Source: Candidatus Nanohalarchaeota archaeon
Lineage (GTDB): Archaea > EX4484-52 > B79-G9
DNA length: 13,996 bases
Assembly: GCA_030635525.1 (NCBI GenBank)
Contig: DAOVYR010000008.1
Coordinates: 1-13,996 of the forward strand
Direction of reading: 5' to 3'
Numbering within the stretch: position 1 is the stretch's first letter; each line of letters opens with the position of its first letter. Under the pieces are notes generated by a model. The model was given only the letters and a program-made list of their open reading frames with translations, had not been told where the DNA came from and ran no database searches. The position numbers and the translations under genes were made by a program. Positions 1 to 6,457 of this stretch are shown one piece after another.

Positions 1-822
1 CTGAACACAGAGAGAAGCAAAATCAAGATTTTTGCGATCCTTCATCAGAAGACTGATATCATCTCTGGAAAGTGCCCTAAGCGGGCTGATAACAACAGAC
101 TCCTTATCCATTCTAAGCATAATCCTGCTGCGCAAAAACGACTGCGGCGTAATTGAATGAAAAGATTTCCTGTAATACCTGCTGTCCTTCTTCCTGACAA
201 CATAGCCTGCACTTATCATCCCTTCCTTTAGACCATCTATAGGACACTCAAAAGTAAATGTATCGGACACAAATGAAAAAACAACAAAAAGCACAAGATA
301 CACAAATCCGATAACCATAGAAGTAGCCAAAAGAACAAATTCAGAATAATAAATGCCAGCCAACACTGTAATAATGGCAGCATTCCGATACCTGAAAACA
401 CCGTAAGAATCAAGCCTTCCAATACCAATCATTTTGCCTGCCCATGACAAAAAAAGAAACCCGAAAAAACTTCCGAAAAAAAGCAAAAACCAGTTACTTA
501 TCCCTGAAGCCATCATAAAAAAAGATATGATTAAAACAGAATAAAACACATCTCTCATCCTATAAAACAGACCGGCAACATGGCGCGAAAAACGCAAAAA
601 ACCAGTCCTGACCGAATTTCTGAAAGATACCCCAACAACATACAAAAAAAGAAAAAGAAAAACGCAAAAAATCATGAACTCAGGCATCACCCTCACAGGC
701 ATCACAAAAAATGAGACCGAACAAAACAGTACATAAACCAAAACCGATTGGATATCAAAAACTCTAAGAAATCTGAGAATCAGGACAAACACAAAAACCT
801 TCAAAAAATATTCCACAATCAT
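1..822 (-). CDS. Polytopic membrane protein, divergent A24-like (prepilin-type) peptidase candidate, partial
   Basis: This frame is open from an ATG at 822 to the left edge (274 codons, no stop), so the C-terminus is missing. The ATG overlaps the TGA of the preceding SPASM gene (ATGA), which implies translational coupling. About seven hydrophobic segments fill residues 2-200 and a soluble tail follows. Two aspartates sit where A24 peptidases keep their catalytic pair: D23 in a VFDIQ context after the first segment, and D138 in GRLDSY, which could be a degenerate GxxD motif. The spacing between them is longer than in the archaeal enzymes I know. The tail (IDGLKEGMISAGYVV, later SPLRALSRDDISLL) resembles the C-terminal domain found on some archaeal A24 proteins. 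Its position suggests processing or export of the Trp-rich peptide encoded upstream. The gene call is firm, but the family assignment is tentative and it could be an unrelated membrane protein. Confidence 0.6.
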   Translation of the reverse strand, partial: MIVEYFLKVFVFVLILRFLRVFDIQSVLVYVLFCSVSFFVMPVRVMPEFMIFCVFLFLFLYVVGVSFRNSVRTGFLRFSRHVAGLFYRMRDVFYSVLIISFFMMASGISNWFLLFFGSFFGFLFLSWAGKMIGIGRLDSYGVFRYRNAAIITVLAGIYYSEFVLLATSMVIGFVYLVLFVVFSFVSDTFTFECPIDGLKEGMISAGYVVRKKDSRYYRKSFHSITPQSFLRSRIMLRMDKESVVISPLRALSRDDISLLMKDRKNLDFASLCVQ

Positions 823-2219
823 GTTTTCAACCGCATCCACATTTCAAAGACACTCCTATACACAGGATCATCCATCTTTTCAAAAATATAGTCAAACATC
901 ATCTTATTGACCTTGCAATCAAAATCAAGCGGAGTTACCGGCACGACACTGCCAGTGCGCGCGTATGACTTGCACATGCATATATTGCAAAATGCGGCAT
1001 AGACACACGTATCGCAAAGCGGCTGAAACTCTTTCGTATTCGCACGAAACTGGATAGTATTCAAAAAAACATCCTCATAACTGCTCGACATAACATTACC
1101 CAGCTTAAACAAATCATTCTTCTTTCCCAAGTCACACGCATAAACAGACCCATCCAGATAGAACGCAAATTGCGTAATACCGGCACCGCAGGGCCGTCTC
1201 ATACACATATCACATCTCCTGTCAGTAAAGATACTCAAAAGCATACTCTGCACAGCCGAATCATAAAATACCTTGCCATCCATCGAAAGTTTCACCATAT
1301 AATCCAGTGCCTTCTTCCAGAATTCAAAATAATCCCTGGGCTGCATCAAAAGCCCGGCATCATCCCTCCCCCTGCCAACACCATACACCGGGCGAAACAT
1401 AATGCGCTTCGCACCTGCCCTCATATACGCATCCACAATAGATTCTGGATTATACTCAAGAGAAATAGACGTAATCGTCGGAAGAAAATTTAACCTTCTG
1501 CCGCGCGCAGAAAAAAACTCAACCCACCTCATAAGCACATCATAAGAGCCGCTCCCGTCACAAAAAGACCTTTGCCTGTCATGAATCTCCTTTGGACCAT
1601 CAAGAGAAGTGCAAAGCCCTATATCATTATCCAGAACAAATTCCGCAATATCTTCAGTCATCACAGTCATATTAGATACAATAACTTTAGACTCAACAAC
1701 CTTGCCGCAATCCCTCATCTTCTTATCAAACAATTTCAGAAACTTCTTTAATGCATCAAAACGCAGGAGTGTCTCACCGCCCTGGAACTCAAGAGCGATA
1801 TGCTTTTGCGGCATGCCGGCAATAAAATCTACAATCGCATCCATTACATCATCAGACAATTCAGGTGAATCCATACGCGAATCAGAATGGCAGTATTTGC
1901 ATGCTAAATTACATTTACTGGTAAGATACACAATGCATAACGGCCTTGAATCAGCAAGATGAAAATATTGCATCCGGTATGAATCCACAATGCGCTTCAC
2001 ACCATCTTCTGTAAGAACAATGCCTTTCTCCTCAAGTTCGCGCAAAAATATCTTATCACTGGCAAATTCCCCTGCTTCAAGCTTATTGAACTGTTCGCCT
2101 GAAAGAACAGACCATGAACCATGAGCAGTAGTCACTAGATACTTCCCATTCGCAAGTTTTCGTGAATAATACTCATTCATCACTGTTTCCATATCCAAAT
2201 CAACAGATGCAAAAGACAT
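819..2219 (-). CDS. HxsB-like radical SAM/SPASM peptide maturase
   Basis: This is a radical SAM enzyme of about 466 residues that probably modifies the small Trp-rich peptide. An N-terminal region (GKYLVTTAHGSWSVLSGEQF, about residues 25-45) has the look of the peptide-recognition part of HxsB-type maturases. The SAM cluster motif CNLACKYC has Cys at about 103, 107 and 110, and EFQGGE follows near 145. TSLDGPKEIHDRQR (about 204-217) and the DAYMRAGAKRIMFRP block are also HxsB-like. The C-terminal SPASM region binds auxiliary Fe-S clusters: Cys344-x12-Gly-x4-Cys362, then Cys402, 405, 411, 414, 416 and 435. The spacing around Cys411-416 departs slightly from the usual CX2CX5CX3C. ATG 2219 is chosen over GTG 2228: neither has a clear ribosome site, but a TATA-like box lies about 30 bp upstream. 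The HxsB label rests on remembered family motifs, not on a search. Confidence 0.85.
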   Translation of the reverse strand: MSFASVDLDMETVMNEYYSRKLANGKYLVTTAHGSWSVLSGEQFNKLEAGEFASDKIFLRELEEKGIVLTEDGVKRIVDSYRMQYFHLADSRPLCIVYLTSKCNLACKYCHSDSRMDSPELSDDVMDAIVDFIAGMPQKHIALEFQGGETLLRFDALKKFLKLFDKKMRDCGKVVESKVIVSNMTVMTEDIAEFVLDNDIGLCTSLDGPKEIHDRQRSFCDGSGSYDVLMRWVEFFSARGRRLNFLPTITSISLEYNPESIVDAYMRAGAKRIMFRPVYGVGRGRDDAGLLMQPRDYFEFWKKALDYMVKLSMDGKVFYDSAVQSMLLSIFTDRRCDMCMRRPCGAGITQFAFYLDGSVYACDLGKKNDLFKLGNVMSSSYEDVFLNTIQFRANTKEFQPLCDTCVYAAFCNICMCKSYARTGSVVPVTPLDFDCKVNKMMFDYIFEKMDDPVYRSVFEMWMRLKT

Positions 2220-2246
2220 AACAGACACAACACAAAGATACGCCAG

Positions 2247-2257
2247 ATAATATATTC
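2247..2257 (-). promoter_or_regulatory. TATA-like box for the SPASM gene
   Basis: On the minus strand an AATATATTATC stretch lies about 30 bp before ATG 2219, within the 75-bp gap after the upstream radical SAM gene. This spacing fits an archaeal promoter with a leaderless or very short-leader transcript, so the SPASM gene may not depend only on readthrough. Confidence 0.45.
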
Positions 2258-2293
2258 AATTAATAATAGAGCAGACATTTAAATCTTAATGAA

Positions 2294-3220
2294 TCACTGA
2301 AGTATCGGTCTCAGTTCATCATAGCCAAACTCCTTGAAATAACTATACCATGTACCGGGACACTCACCAAGATACTTGCAGCCACCGCAGGCATCTACTG
2401 TACCACGTTCCTTTGTAAGGTTGCCTTCAACCCTCTCATCCCTCGGGTCCTTATACATGACAATTGACTGGTCCGGGCTGATAAACTTCCTGTACTTCTC
2501 TTCAAGAAGGCAAAAAGGCATGTATATAACAGATACGTGCAATCCATACTTCAGAGAAACATCAATCGCCTTCTGGATATAAGGCGCAGATTCTGTATGT
2601 TTTACTTTAAGCGCCTCTTTATTGGCACCTGCTGACCCCAGAAGATCCATGGTGTCAATCCCAACAGCCCGGCACTCAGGGAAAGTCTGGGCCACAAACT
2701 CCACAAACTCAGGCACAAGCTTATAATTCAACTTATTTACTATGATCTTCGGAATCACAATCATCTTATACTCAAGCATATTTCTTATCCCAAGCACAGT
2801 CTCATTGAAACTTCCCGGACGCCGCGTAATCATATCATGAATGCCCGGTTCACAGGAATGGATTGGCACAAGCACACAAACAGGAGGAAACGCCGCAACC
2901 TTTGCTGTAAAATCCATATTGGAAAATCTCCTCCCATTAGAGAGAAGCACCTTTGTAATCTTAGGACCCTTTACAGACAAATATTCAATCAGGTACAGAA
3001 AATCATTCCTGAGTGTCGGCTCCCCGCCGGATAATTGTATCGTAAGTTCCTCATTCTCAATAATCCTGTCAAAATACGCTATCATATCTGATGTACTCAT
3101 ATTTTCATGCTTTTCAGAAACATTGGCAACACACAGGATGCAGTCATTATCGCAGCTAAATCCAAGACCGCAATAGATACTGCCCTTCAACTCCAATTGC
3201 TGCGAACTACAATCATGCAT
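2294..3220 (-). CDS. HxsC-like radical SAM protein
   Basis: This short radical SAM protein (308 residues) is probably the second maturase of the peptide system. The cluster motif CDNDCILC has Cys at 23, 27 and 30. SGGEPTL follows near 64-70, then LSNGRRF, and a block containing IHS, IHD and SFNETVLGIRN that resembles HxsC. The C-terminal part has PFCLL (Cys227) and CGGCKYLGEC (Cys278, 281, 287), a reduced set of ligands that could hold one auxiliary cluster, not a full SPASM domain. The start is ATG 3220: a perfect AGGTGAT lies 7 nt upstream, while the in-frame GTG at 3232 falls inside that site. The gene follows the precursor-like gene by 68 bp. Radical SAM identity is certain; the HxsC assignment comes from motif order and from the paired HxsB-like and HxsD-like genes. 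Confidence 0.87.
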   Translation of the reverse strand: MHDCSSQQLELKGSIYCGLGFSCDNDCILCVANVSEKHENMSTSDMIAYFDRIIENEELTIQLSGGEPTLRNDFLYLIEYLSVKGPKITKVLLSNGRRFSNMDFTAKVAAFPPVCVLVPIHSCEPGIHDMITRRPGSFNETVLGIRNMLEYKMIVIPKIIVNKLNYKLVPEFVEFVAQTFPECRAVGIDTMDLLGSAGANKEALKVKHTESAPYIQKAIDVSLKYGLHVSVIYMPFCLLEEKYRKFISPDQSIVMYKDPRDERVEGNLTKERGTVDACGGCKYLGECPGTWYSYFKEFGYDELRPILQ

Positions 3221-3227
3221 AACACTT

Positions 3228-3234
3228 ATCACCT
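3228..3234 (-). promoter_or_regulatory. Strong ribosome binding site fixing the HxsC-like start
   Basis: The minus strand reads AGGTGAT, a full match to the archaeal anti-Shine-Dalgarno core, exactly 7 nt before ATG 3220. It excludes the upstream GTG at 3232 as the initiation codon. Confidence 0.8.
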
Positions 3235-3270
3235 GCTAATATAACCAAACAAGAATTACTGATACCCAAC

Positions 3271-3288
3271 CAAAAACAGAAAAAATAA
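3271..3288 (-). terminator. Oligo-T stretch just after the precursor-like gene
   Basis: Directly after the TGA of the precursor-like gene the minus strand reads TTATTTTTTCTGTTTTTG. Oligo-T runs are archaeal termination signals. Partial termination here would give more precursor than enzyme, as is usual in RiPP operons. There is no strong hairpin. Confidence 0.4.
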
Positions 3289-3609
3289 TCAAGTTGACGA
3301 TGCATCATGGCTCCAACTCCAGCTCCAACTCCATGTCCAACACCAGCACCATGACCAGTTCCAGCAATGATTTTTCCATTGGCTGTCATCAATCTGGGGA
3401 CCAATCGCACTTAAATCAGTATCTTTTATCTCCCCTGCAGCATCACAACTAATCGCATTCACTTCATGCTCAATCGCGCTGATAAATGCCGCTACAGAAC
3501 CAAGCATTACAAGGCTGTTAACAACACCTGTCCTCTCATTGCCTGCAATTTTAAAAATATCACATTTCTTTGTCTTCTTCAGTCTTTTTATTTTGTCATG
3601 TATACTCAT
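3289..3609 (-). CDS. Precursor-like peptide with Trp-Xaa repeat core (HxsA analogue)
   Basis: This is a small protein of 106 residues that looks like the substrate of the adjacent radical SAM enzymes. The N-terminal part is basic (KIKRLKKTKK, residues 6-15). A hydrophobic stretch follows (VVNSLVMLGSVAAFISAI, about 29-46), then an acidic linker (about 47-77). The C-terminus is a strict alternation, WNWSWCWCWTWSWSWSWS at residues 83-100, followed by HDASST. Nine Trp fall in 17 residues, with Ser, Cys, Thr and Asn between them. Residues of the alternating positions use varied codons (AGT, AGC, TCA; TGC, TGT), so the array is not a simple DNA repeat. ATG 3609 is preferred over TTG 3618, which directly abuts the AGAGGG ribosome site; ATG has 9-nt spacing. 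By analogy HxsA carries His-Xaa-Ser repeats near HxsB/C/D. That this peptide is modified is inference. Confidence 0.75.
   Translation of the reverse strand: MSIHDKIKRLKKTKKCDIFKIAGNERTGVVNSLVMLGSVAAFISAIEHEVNAISCDAAGEIKDTDLSAIGPQIDDSQWKNHCWNWSWCWCWTWSWSWSWSHDASST
3310..3363 (-). repeat. TGG-NNN hexanucleotide-like array encoding (Trp-Xaa)9
   Basis: Nine consecutive TGG-NNN units encode W-N, W-S, W-C, W-C, W-T and four W-S. The proximal units differ more than the distal four, which alternate AGT and AGC. The same DNA in another minus-strand frame reads as alternating Gly with Ala, Val or His, so the frame choice rests on the leader and the ribosome site. Confidence 0.85.
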
Positions 3610-3682
3610 AACAATCAACCCTCTGTAAAATAACCTAAACTATAACTATAATTGTATAACAATTAAATTATTACACAACCAC

Positions 3683-3696
3683 ATATAAATTTATAT
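3683..3696. promoter_or_regulatory. Palindromic TATA element, probable bidirectional promoter
   Basis: ATATAAATTTATAT is a perfect 14-bp palindrome between the divergently transcribed precursor-like gene and the U32-family gene. On the plus strand it lies about 25 bp (centre) before ATG 3715, so that transcript would be leaderless. On the minus strand it would start transcription near 3660 and leave a leader of about 50 nt carrying the AGAGGG ribosome site. One shared element would co-express the two genes. Confidence 0.6.
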
Positions 3697-3714
3697 CGCA
3701 AATAAATAAAACTG

Positions 3715-4770
3715 ATGGCAAAAAAAATACAATATTCTATTGGCTACAATCAGGACATAAAAATGCTTGAATTTCTGGACAGTTACACTGAGCATATTGA
3801 GAGTATATACTTCCCGATGCCTGAAACGTATCTTCCAAGCGGGAGAAACATGCCTTTTGAAAAAGGCTATCATAAGAATATAAAAACAATCATCAAAAAA
3901 TGCGCAGACATTGGTATCGGCTCCCAGATCCTCCTCAACGCAACCTGCGAGGGCACATCATGCGCAAACACCTTACATATGAAAAAAGTAGTAAATTACC
4001 TCAAAACCCTTTCAGGTACTGGCCTGAAAAGCGCAGCCATAACAAACCCATTTTACATAACGGATATCAAAAAAGAAATACCCGAACTAGAATTGCACTC
4101 ATCAATCAATTGCTATACCTCAAACATTGAGCAGGCTCTGTACTTAAAAGACATGGGTGTAGATGTGCTGACAATAGACAGGGATATCAACAGGGACATC
4201 GGGTTGATAAAAAGGATTAAAAAGGCAACAGGTCTGAAAATAAAACTGCTTGCAAACGAAGGGTGTCTCAGCAACTGCCCGTTCAGGAAGATGCATTTTA
4301 ATTCACTTGCGCACAGGATTCCTGACAAGCCCTTCCTCGAGCGCTCATGCATAACAGTCATATCAAAAGACCCGAAAAAAATATTTCGTATACCATTCAT
4401 AAGGCCGGAAGACATAAAACACTACAGGCCATTCACAGACTACTTCAAGCTCGCTACAAGAACATTTCCCACATCACAGATAGAGATAACCCTGAAAGCA
4501 TATATAAACGAAGAACACAACAGTGACCTTCTGGACATCATCGACATGACAAGCATGAAATGCTATTTCACATTCATAAACAATAAAGTCCTTGACAGCC
4601 TGAACTTCTTTGAAAACATGCAAAAATGCACACTTGACTGCAAAAAATGCGGTTATTGCGAAACACTCCTGAAAAAAGCAGCAATATTAAACACCGGAAA
4701 CAAAAGCCCAAAATGCAAAAAATGCGAGATATACTACAAGATTATAGAGCCGAACATTTCTGCAAGATAG
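3715..4770 (+). CDS. Peptidase U32-family protein (Fe-S type) with Cys-rich tail
   Basis: This protein of 351 residues has the U32 signature NEGCLSNCPFR with His194 following, and Cys at 184, 188 and 212. The family includes collagenase-annotated members and the UbiU/UbiV, RlhA and TrhP type. The best studied of these are not proteases: they bind a 4Fe-4S cluster and support oxygen-independent hydroxylation of small molecules or RNA. An extra C-terminal part carries Cys315, 319, 322 and 325 and a CxxC at 344/347, which could hold a second metal centre. The start is the ATG about 20 bp after the palindromic TATA element, consistent with leaderless translation. Sharing that element with the Trp-rich precursor suggests a role in its modification, such as hydroxylation, but U32 proteins also occur in unrelated settings and the substrate cannot be read from sequence. 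Confidence 0.8.
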   Translation: MAKKIQYSIGYNQDIKMLEFLDSYTEHIESIYFPMPETYLPSGRNMPFEKGYHKNIKTIIKKCADIGIGSQILLNATCEGTSCANTLHMKKVVNYLKTLSGTGLKSAAITNPFYITDIKKEIPELELHSSINCYTSNIEQALYLKDMGVDVLTIDRDINRDIGLIKRIKKATGLKIKLLANEGCLSNCPFRKMHFNSLAHRIPDKPFLERSCITVISKDPKKIFRIPFIRPEDIKHYRPFTDYFKLATRTFPTSQIEITLKAYINEEHNSDLLDIIDMTSMKCYFTFINNKVLDSLNFFENMQKCTLDCKKCGYCETLLKKAAILNTGNKSPKCKKCEIYYKIIEPNISAR

Positions 4771-4793
4771 TAGATGCACAGGAATATATATCA

Positions 4794-5279
4794 TCACAAC
4801 GCCTCAAACCGGTCCCTGATTTTACTTATCAAGCTACCCGTTAATTTACCAATATAGGATCTAATCTGAAACACAAACTCTTCTGCATCAGTAACCATAC
4901 ACACAGCACTATCTTCATCAATTGCACTCCTCCTCTTGTCTGTAACGTAATACTGCGCATCAATCCGCTCTTTCTTGGCATCAGCTAACACTTTCGCCAA
5001 ATCACTAAGCCGAAACAACTCATCCAAAAGCATAATTGCGGCAGCATGATTTTCACACTTGATACCGCACCTGAAGAACAATGATAAAGTTGCATTATAC
5101 ATTGCATAATATGCCTCACTTACAGCATTCTCATAAATCTCTTCCCTCAAAAGAATCTTGGATGACTTCAGGCAATTCCCTGACTTCAATAAATACGCTT
5201 CACATACTTCAACTGACTCCTCAATCAATTGTAATTTCCGCTCTCTTTTCAACTTACTCAAAAAACCCACTTTTTTCAT
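4794..5279 (-). CDS. HEPN-domain protein, toxin-like partner of the upstream nucleotidyltransferase
   Basis: This 161-residue helical protein has the HEPN (UPF0332-like) pattern: AYYAMYNATLSLFFRCGIK at about 56-74, then His78, and a C-terminal AEEFVFQIR helix. Arg70 and His78 are 7 residues apart, slightly longer than the usual Rx4-6H ribonuclease motif, so nuclease activity is uncertain. In HEPN/MNT pairs the HEPN protein is generally the RNase toxin and the nucleotidyltransferase blocks it, in studied cases by AMP addition near the active site. The start is ATG 5279, with AAGGGGG 13 nt upstream inside the preceding gene; the TTG at 5303 lies before that site. It overlaps the nucleotidyltransferase gene by 26 bp, typical of a co-translated pair. 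It converges on the U32 gene, with 23 bp between stops. Confidence 0.78.
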   Translation of the reverse strand: MKKVGFLSKLKRERKLQLIEESVEVCEAYLLKSGNCLKSSKILLREEIYENAVSEAYYAMYNATLSLFFRCGIKCENHAAAIMLLDELFRLSDLAKVLADAKKERIDAQYYVTDKRRSAIDEDSAVCMVTDAEEFVFQIRSYIGKLTGSLISKIRDRFEAL

Positions 5280-5817
5280 AATATTGCTCAACCCCCTTAA
5301 CAATTACATGATTCTTTATTATCTCCTTAATCAATAATGAATTCACATTGAAAATACCTATCTTTACACTCAACTTTGAATGTATCATCTCAATTTGCTT
5401 TTTAACCTGTTTATCACTTGTCTCAACATAAATGTCAATATCACTATCCTTTTTGGGATTGAATTTAGCATAGCTGCCAAATAATATAATCAGGGAACTA
5501 TCACAAACATTTATAATCTCAGAAAATATCGGTTCTAATAATGGATAATTCTCTATAAGTTTAAGGAGTTTATAATTCTCTGCGCTGAACACATATTTCC
5601 TCGCGCATAGATTTTTTTTAATAAAATATATTTTGTTTTTTCCTGATATTTTAAAATCAAGAATGTTCTTTTTCTCTAAATCAGATAATGCTCTTTGCAC
5701 TGAAGTAAGCGGAACATTCAGGTGCTTTGATACCTCTCTTCCATGAGCATCACCTCTCAGTAATCTCAATATGATTTCAAACGCCAAAACGATTCTTTTT
5801 TGGTTCATGTGAACCAT
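5254..5817 (-). CDS. Winged-helix plus minimal nucleotidyltransferase (MNT) antitoxin-like protein
   Basis: Residues 8-70 form a winged helix of the MarR/ArsR type, with a recognition-helix-like VPLTSVQRALSDLEKKNIL. Residues 105-175 form a polymerase-beta-like nucleotidyltransferase with GSYAKFNPKKDSDID: Gly114-Ser115 for the nucleotide and Asp126/Asp128 as metal ligands. Most MNT antitoxins are about 100-150 residues and lack a DNA-binding domain; fused HTH-MNT forms are common in archaea. The fusion gives a direct means of autoregulation, supported by an inverted repeat over the start codon. The ATG at 5817 is close to a TATA box, and ATG 5808 is an alternative. It is the first gene of the pair with the HEPN gene. 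Confidence 0.83.
   Translation of the reverse strand: MVHMNQKRIVLAFEIILRLLRGDAHGREVSKHLNVPLTSVQRALSDLEKKNILDFKISGKNKIYFIKKNLCARKYVFSAENYKLLKLIENYPLLEPIFSEIINVCDSSLIILFGSYAKFNPKKDSDIDIYVETSDKQVKKQIEMIHSKLSVKIGIFNVNSLLIKEIIKNHVIVKGVEQYYEKSGFFE
5801..5816. promoter_or_regulatory. Inverted repeat over the MNT start, probable operator
   Basis: TGGTTCA-TG-TGAACCA is a 7-bp-arm inverted repeat covering the start codon and about 20-35 bp downstream of the TATA box. A protein bound here would block transcription start. The winged helix of the gene product is the natural candidate ligand. Confidence 0.5.
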
Positions 5818-5830
5818 TTTAGACTCGAAG

Positions 5831-5842
5831 ATTTATATATTT
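5831..5842 (-). promoter_or_regulatory. TATA box of the MNT-HEPN pair
   Basis: The minus strand reads AAATATATAAAT, centred about 20 bp before ATG 5817 and about 28 bp before ATG 5808. This implies a leaderless transcript, and the distance slightly favours the 5808 start. Confidence 0.55.
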
Positions 5843-5857
5843 TACGCAGGCAGAAAT

Positions 5858-6415
5858 TCAGCAACTGCCACAATTATCTGTTACTTTCGCTGAGGACTCC
5901 GGCTTTTGCCCTGTCTTCTCACCACCCTTCTCCTTTGCAGTGACTGACGGCATCATGCTTCTGAGTGCAGCGCCAATGAGTGCATTTCTTGTATCGGCAT
6001 ATCTTCGCGCCTGCGTCTCTTCCACATTCGCATGAATAAGTTCCCTGAAAAAAGCAGATGCAAGTTCCTCGAGATCAGAATGTGACGCATCATCTTCCCT
6101 CTTTGCCCTGATTGTCACAAAAATAGTCGAAAGAGGGTCGCCATCAACAATAACATCAAAATCATCTATAAACCTGTAAGATGCTCTCATTACTACGGTC
6201 TGTGGATATAATCTTGGACTGAGACTCAAAAGAATACTCTTTTTTTTCTCATTTATCTTTACTGTATGTTTTTTAGAAGCATCACCCTGTCCTGCTCCAC
6301 TAATGACACTCTCATTAATCAACTCTTCGTTCTTGCCTGATCCAGGGGACCTGCCAACATTATGGCCTTCATGACCTCTTTTATCCATATCATTACATTC
6401 ACAACCCATAAACAT
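5858..6415 (-). CDS. HxsD-like protein with long extensions
   Basis: The central region (about residues 58-155 of 185) resembles HxsD, the small non-radical-SAM partner of the His-Xaa-Ser system. ILLSLSPRLYPQTVVMRASYR, then FIDDFDVIV, ends in FFRELIHANVEETQARRYADT and RNALIGAALRSMMP. HxsD typically shows an alanine-rich 'AAYRF' helix, an 'NELLDxxLR' helix and 'ETxxIRxLI...A'. Typical HxsD is about 100 residues. This one adds an N-terminal part with CEC and His/Gly-rich segments and a charged C-terminal tail ending CGSC. It lies apart from the two maturase genes, separated by the U32 gene and the HEPN/MNT pair. ATG 6415 is taken as the start because of the TATA-like box upstream; ATG 6409 and ATG 6388 are alternatives. 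The assignment comes from motif memory and the presence of HxsB-like and HxsC-like genes. Confidence 0.62.
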   Translation of the reverse strand: MFMGCECNDMDKRGHEGHNVGRSPGSGKNEELINESVISGAGQGDASKKHTVKINEKKKSILLSLSPRLYPQTVVMRASYRFIDDFDVIVDGDPLSTIFVTIRAKREDDASHSDLEELASAFFRELIHANVEETQARRYADTRNALIGAALRSMMPSVTAKEKGGEKTGQKPESSAKVTDNCGSC

Positions 6416-6437
6416 CACATACAATAAATCGAAACAT

Positions 6438-6454
6438 AAATATAATAAATATAT
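6438..6454 (-). promoter_or_regulatory. TATA-like box of the HxsD-like gene
   Basis: An A/T-only run (minus strand ATATATTTATTATATTT) sits 22-40 bp before ATG 6415 and immediately after the stop of the kinase gene. It suggests independent initiation and a very short leader. Confidence 0.45.
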
Positions 6455-6457
6455 GTC

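Noticed and set aside
237..428. 63-residue hydrophobic frame as a stand-alone membrane peptide
   Set aside because: It is an out-of-frame reading inside the longer membrane gene that runs from 822 to the left edge.
1170..1962. Plus-strand frames of 107 and 117 residues inside the SPASM gene
   Set aside because: Antisense shadows of a clearly conserved radical SAM gene, with no motifs of their own.
3213..3410. Minus-strand frame with a Gly-Ala/Val repeat as a separate gene
   Set aside because: It begins only at a GTG, has no leader or ribosome site, and runs into the start region of the HxsC-like gene. It is the shifted reading of the Trp-Xaa array.
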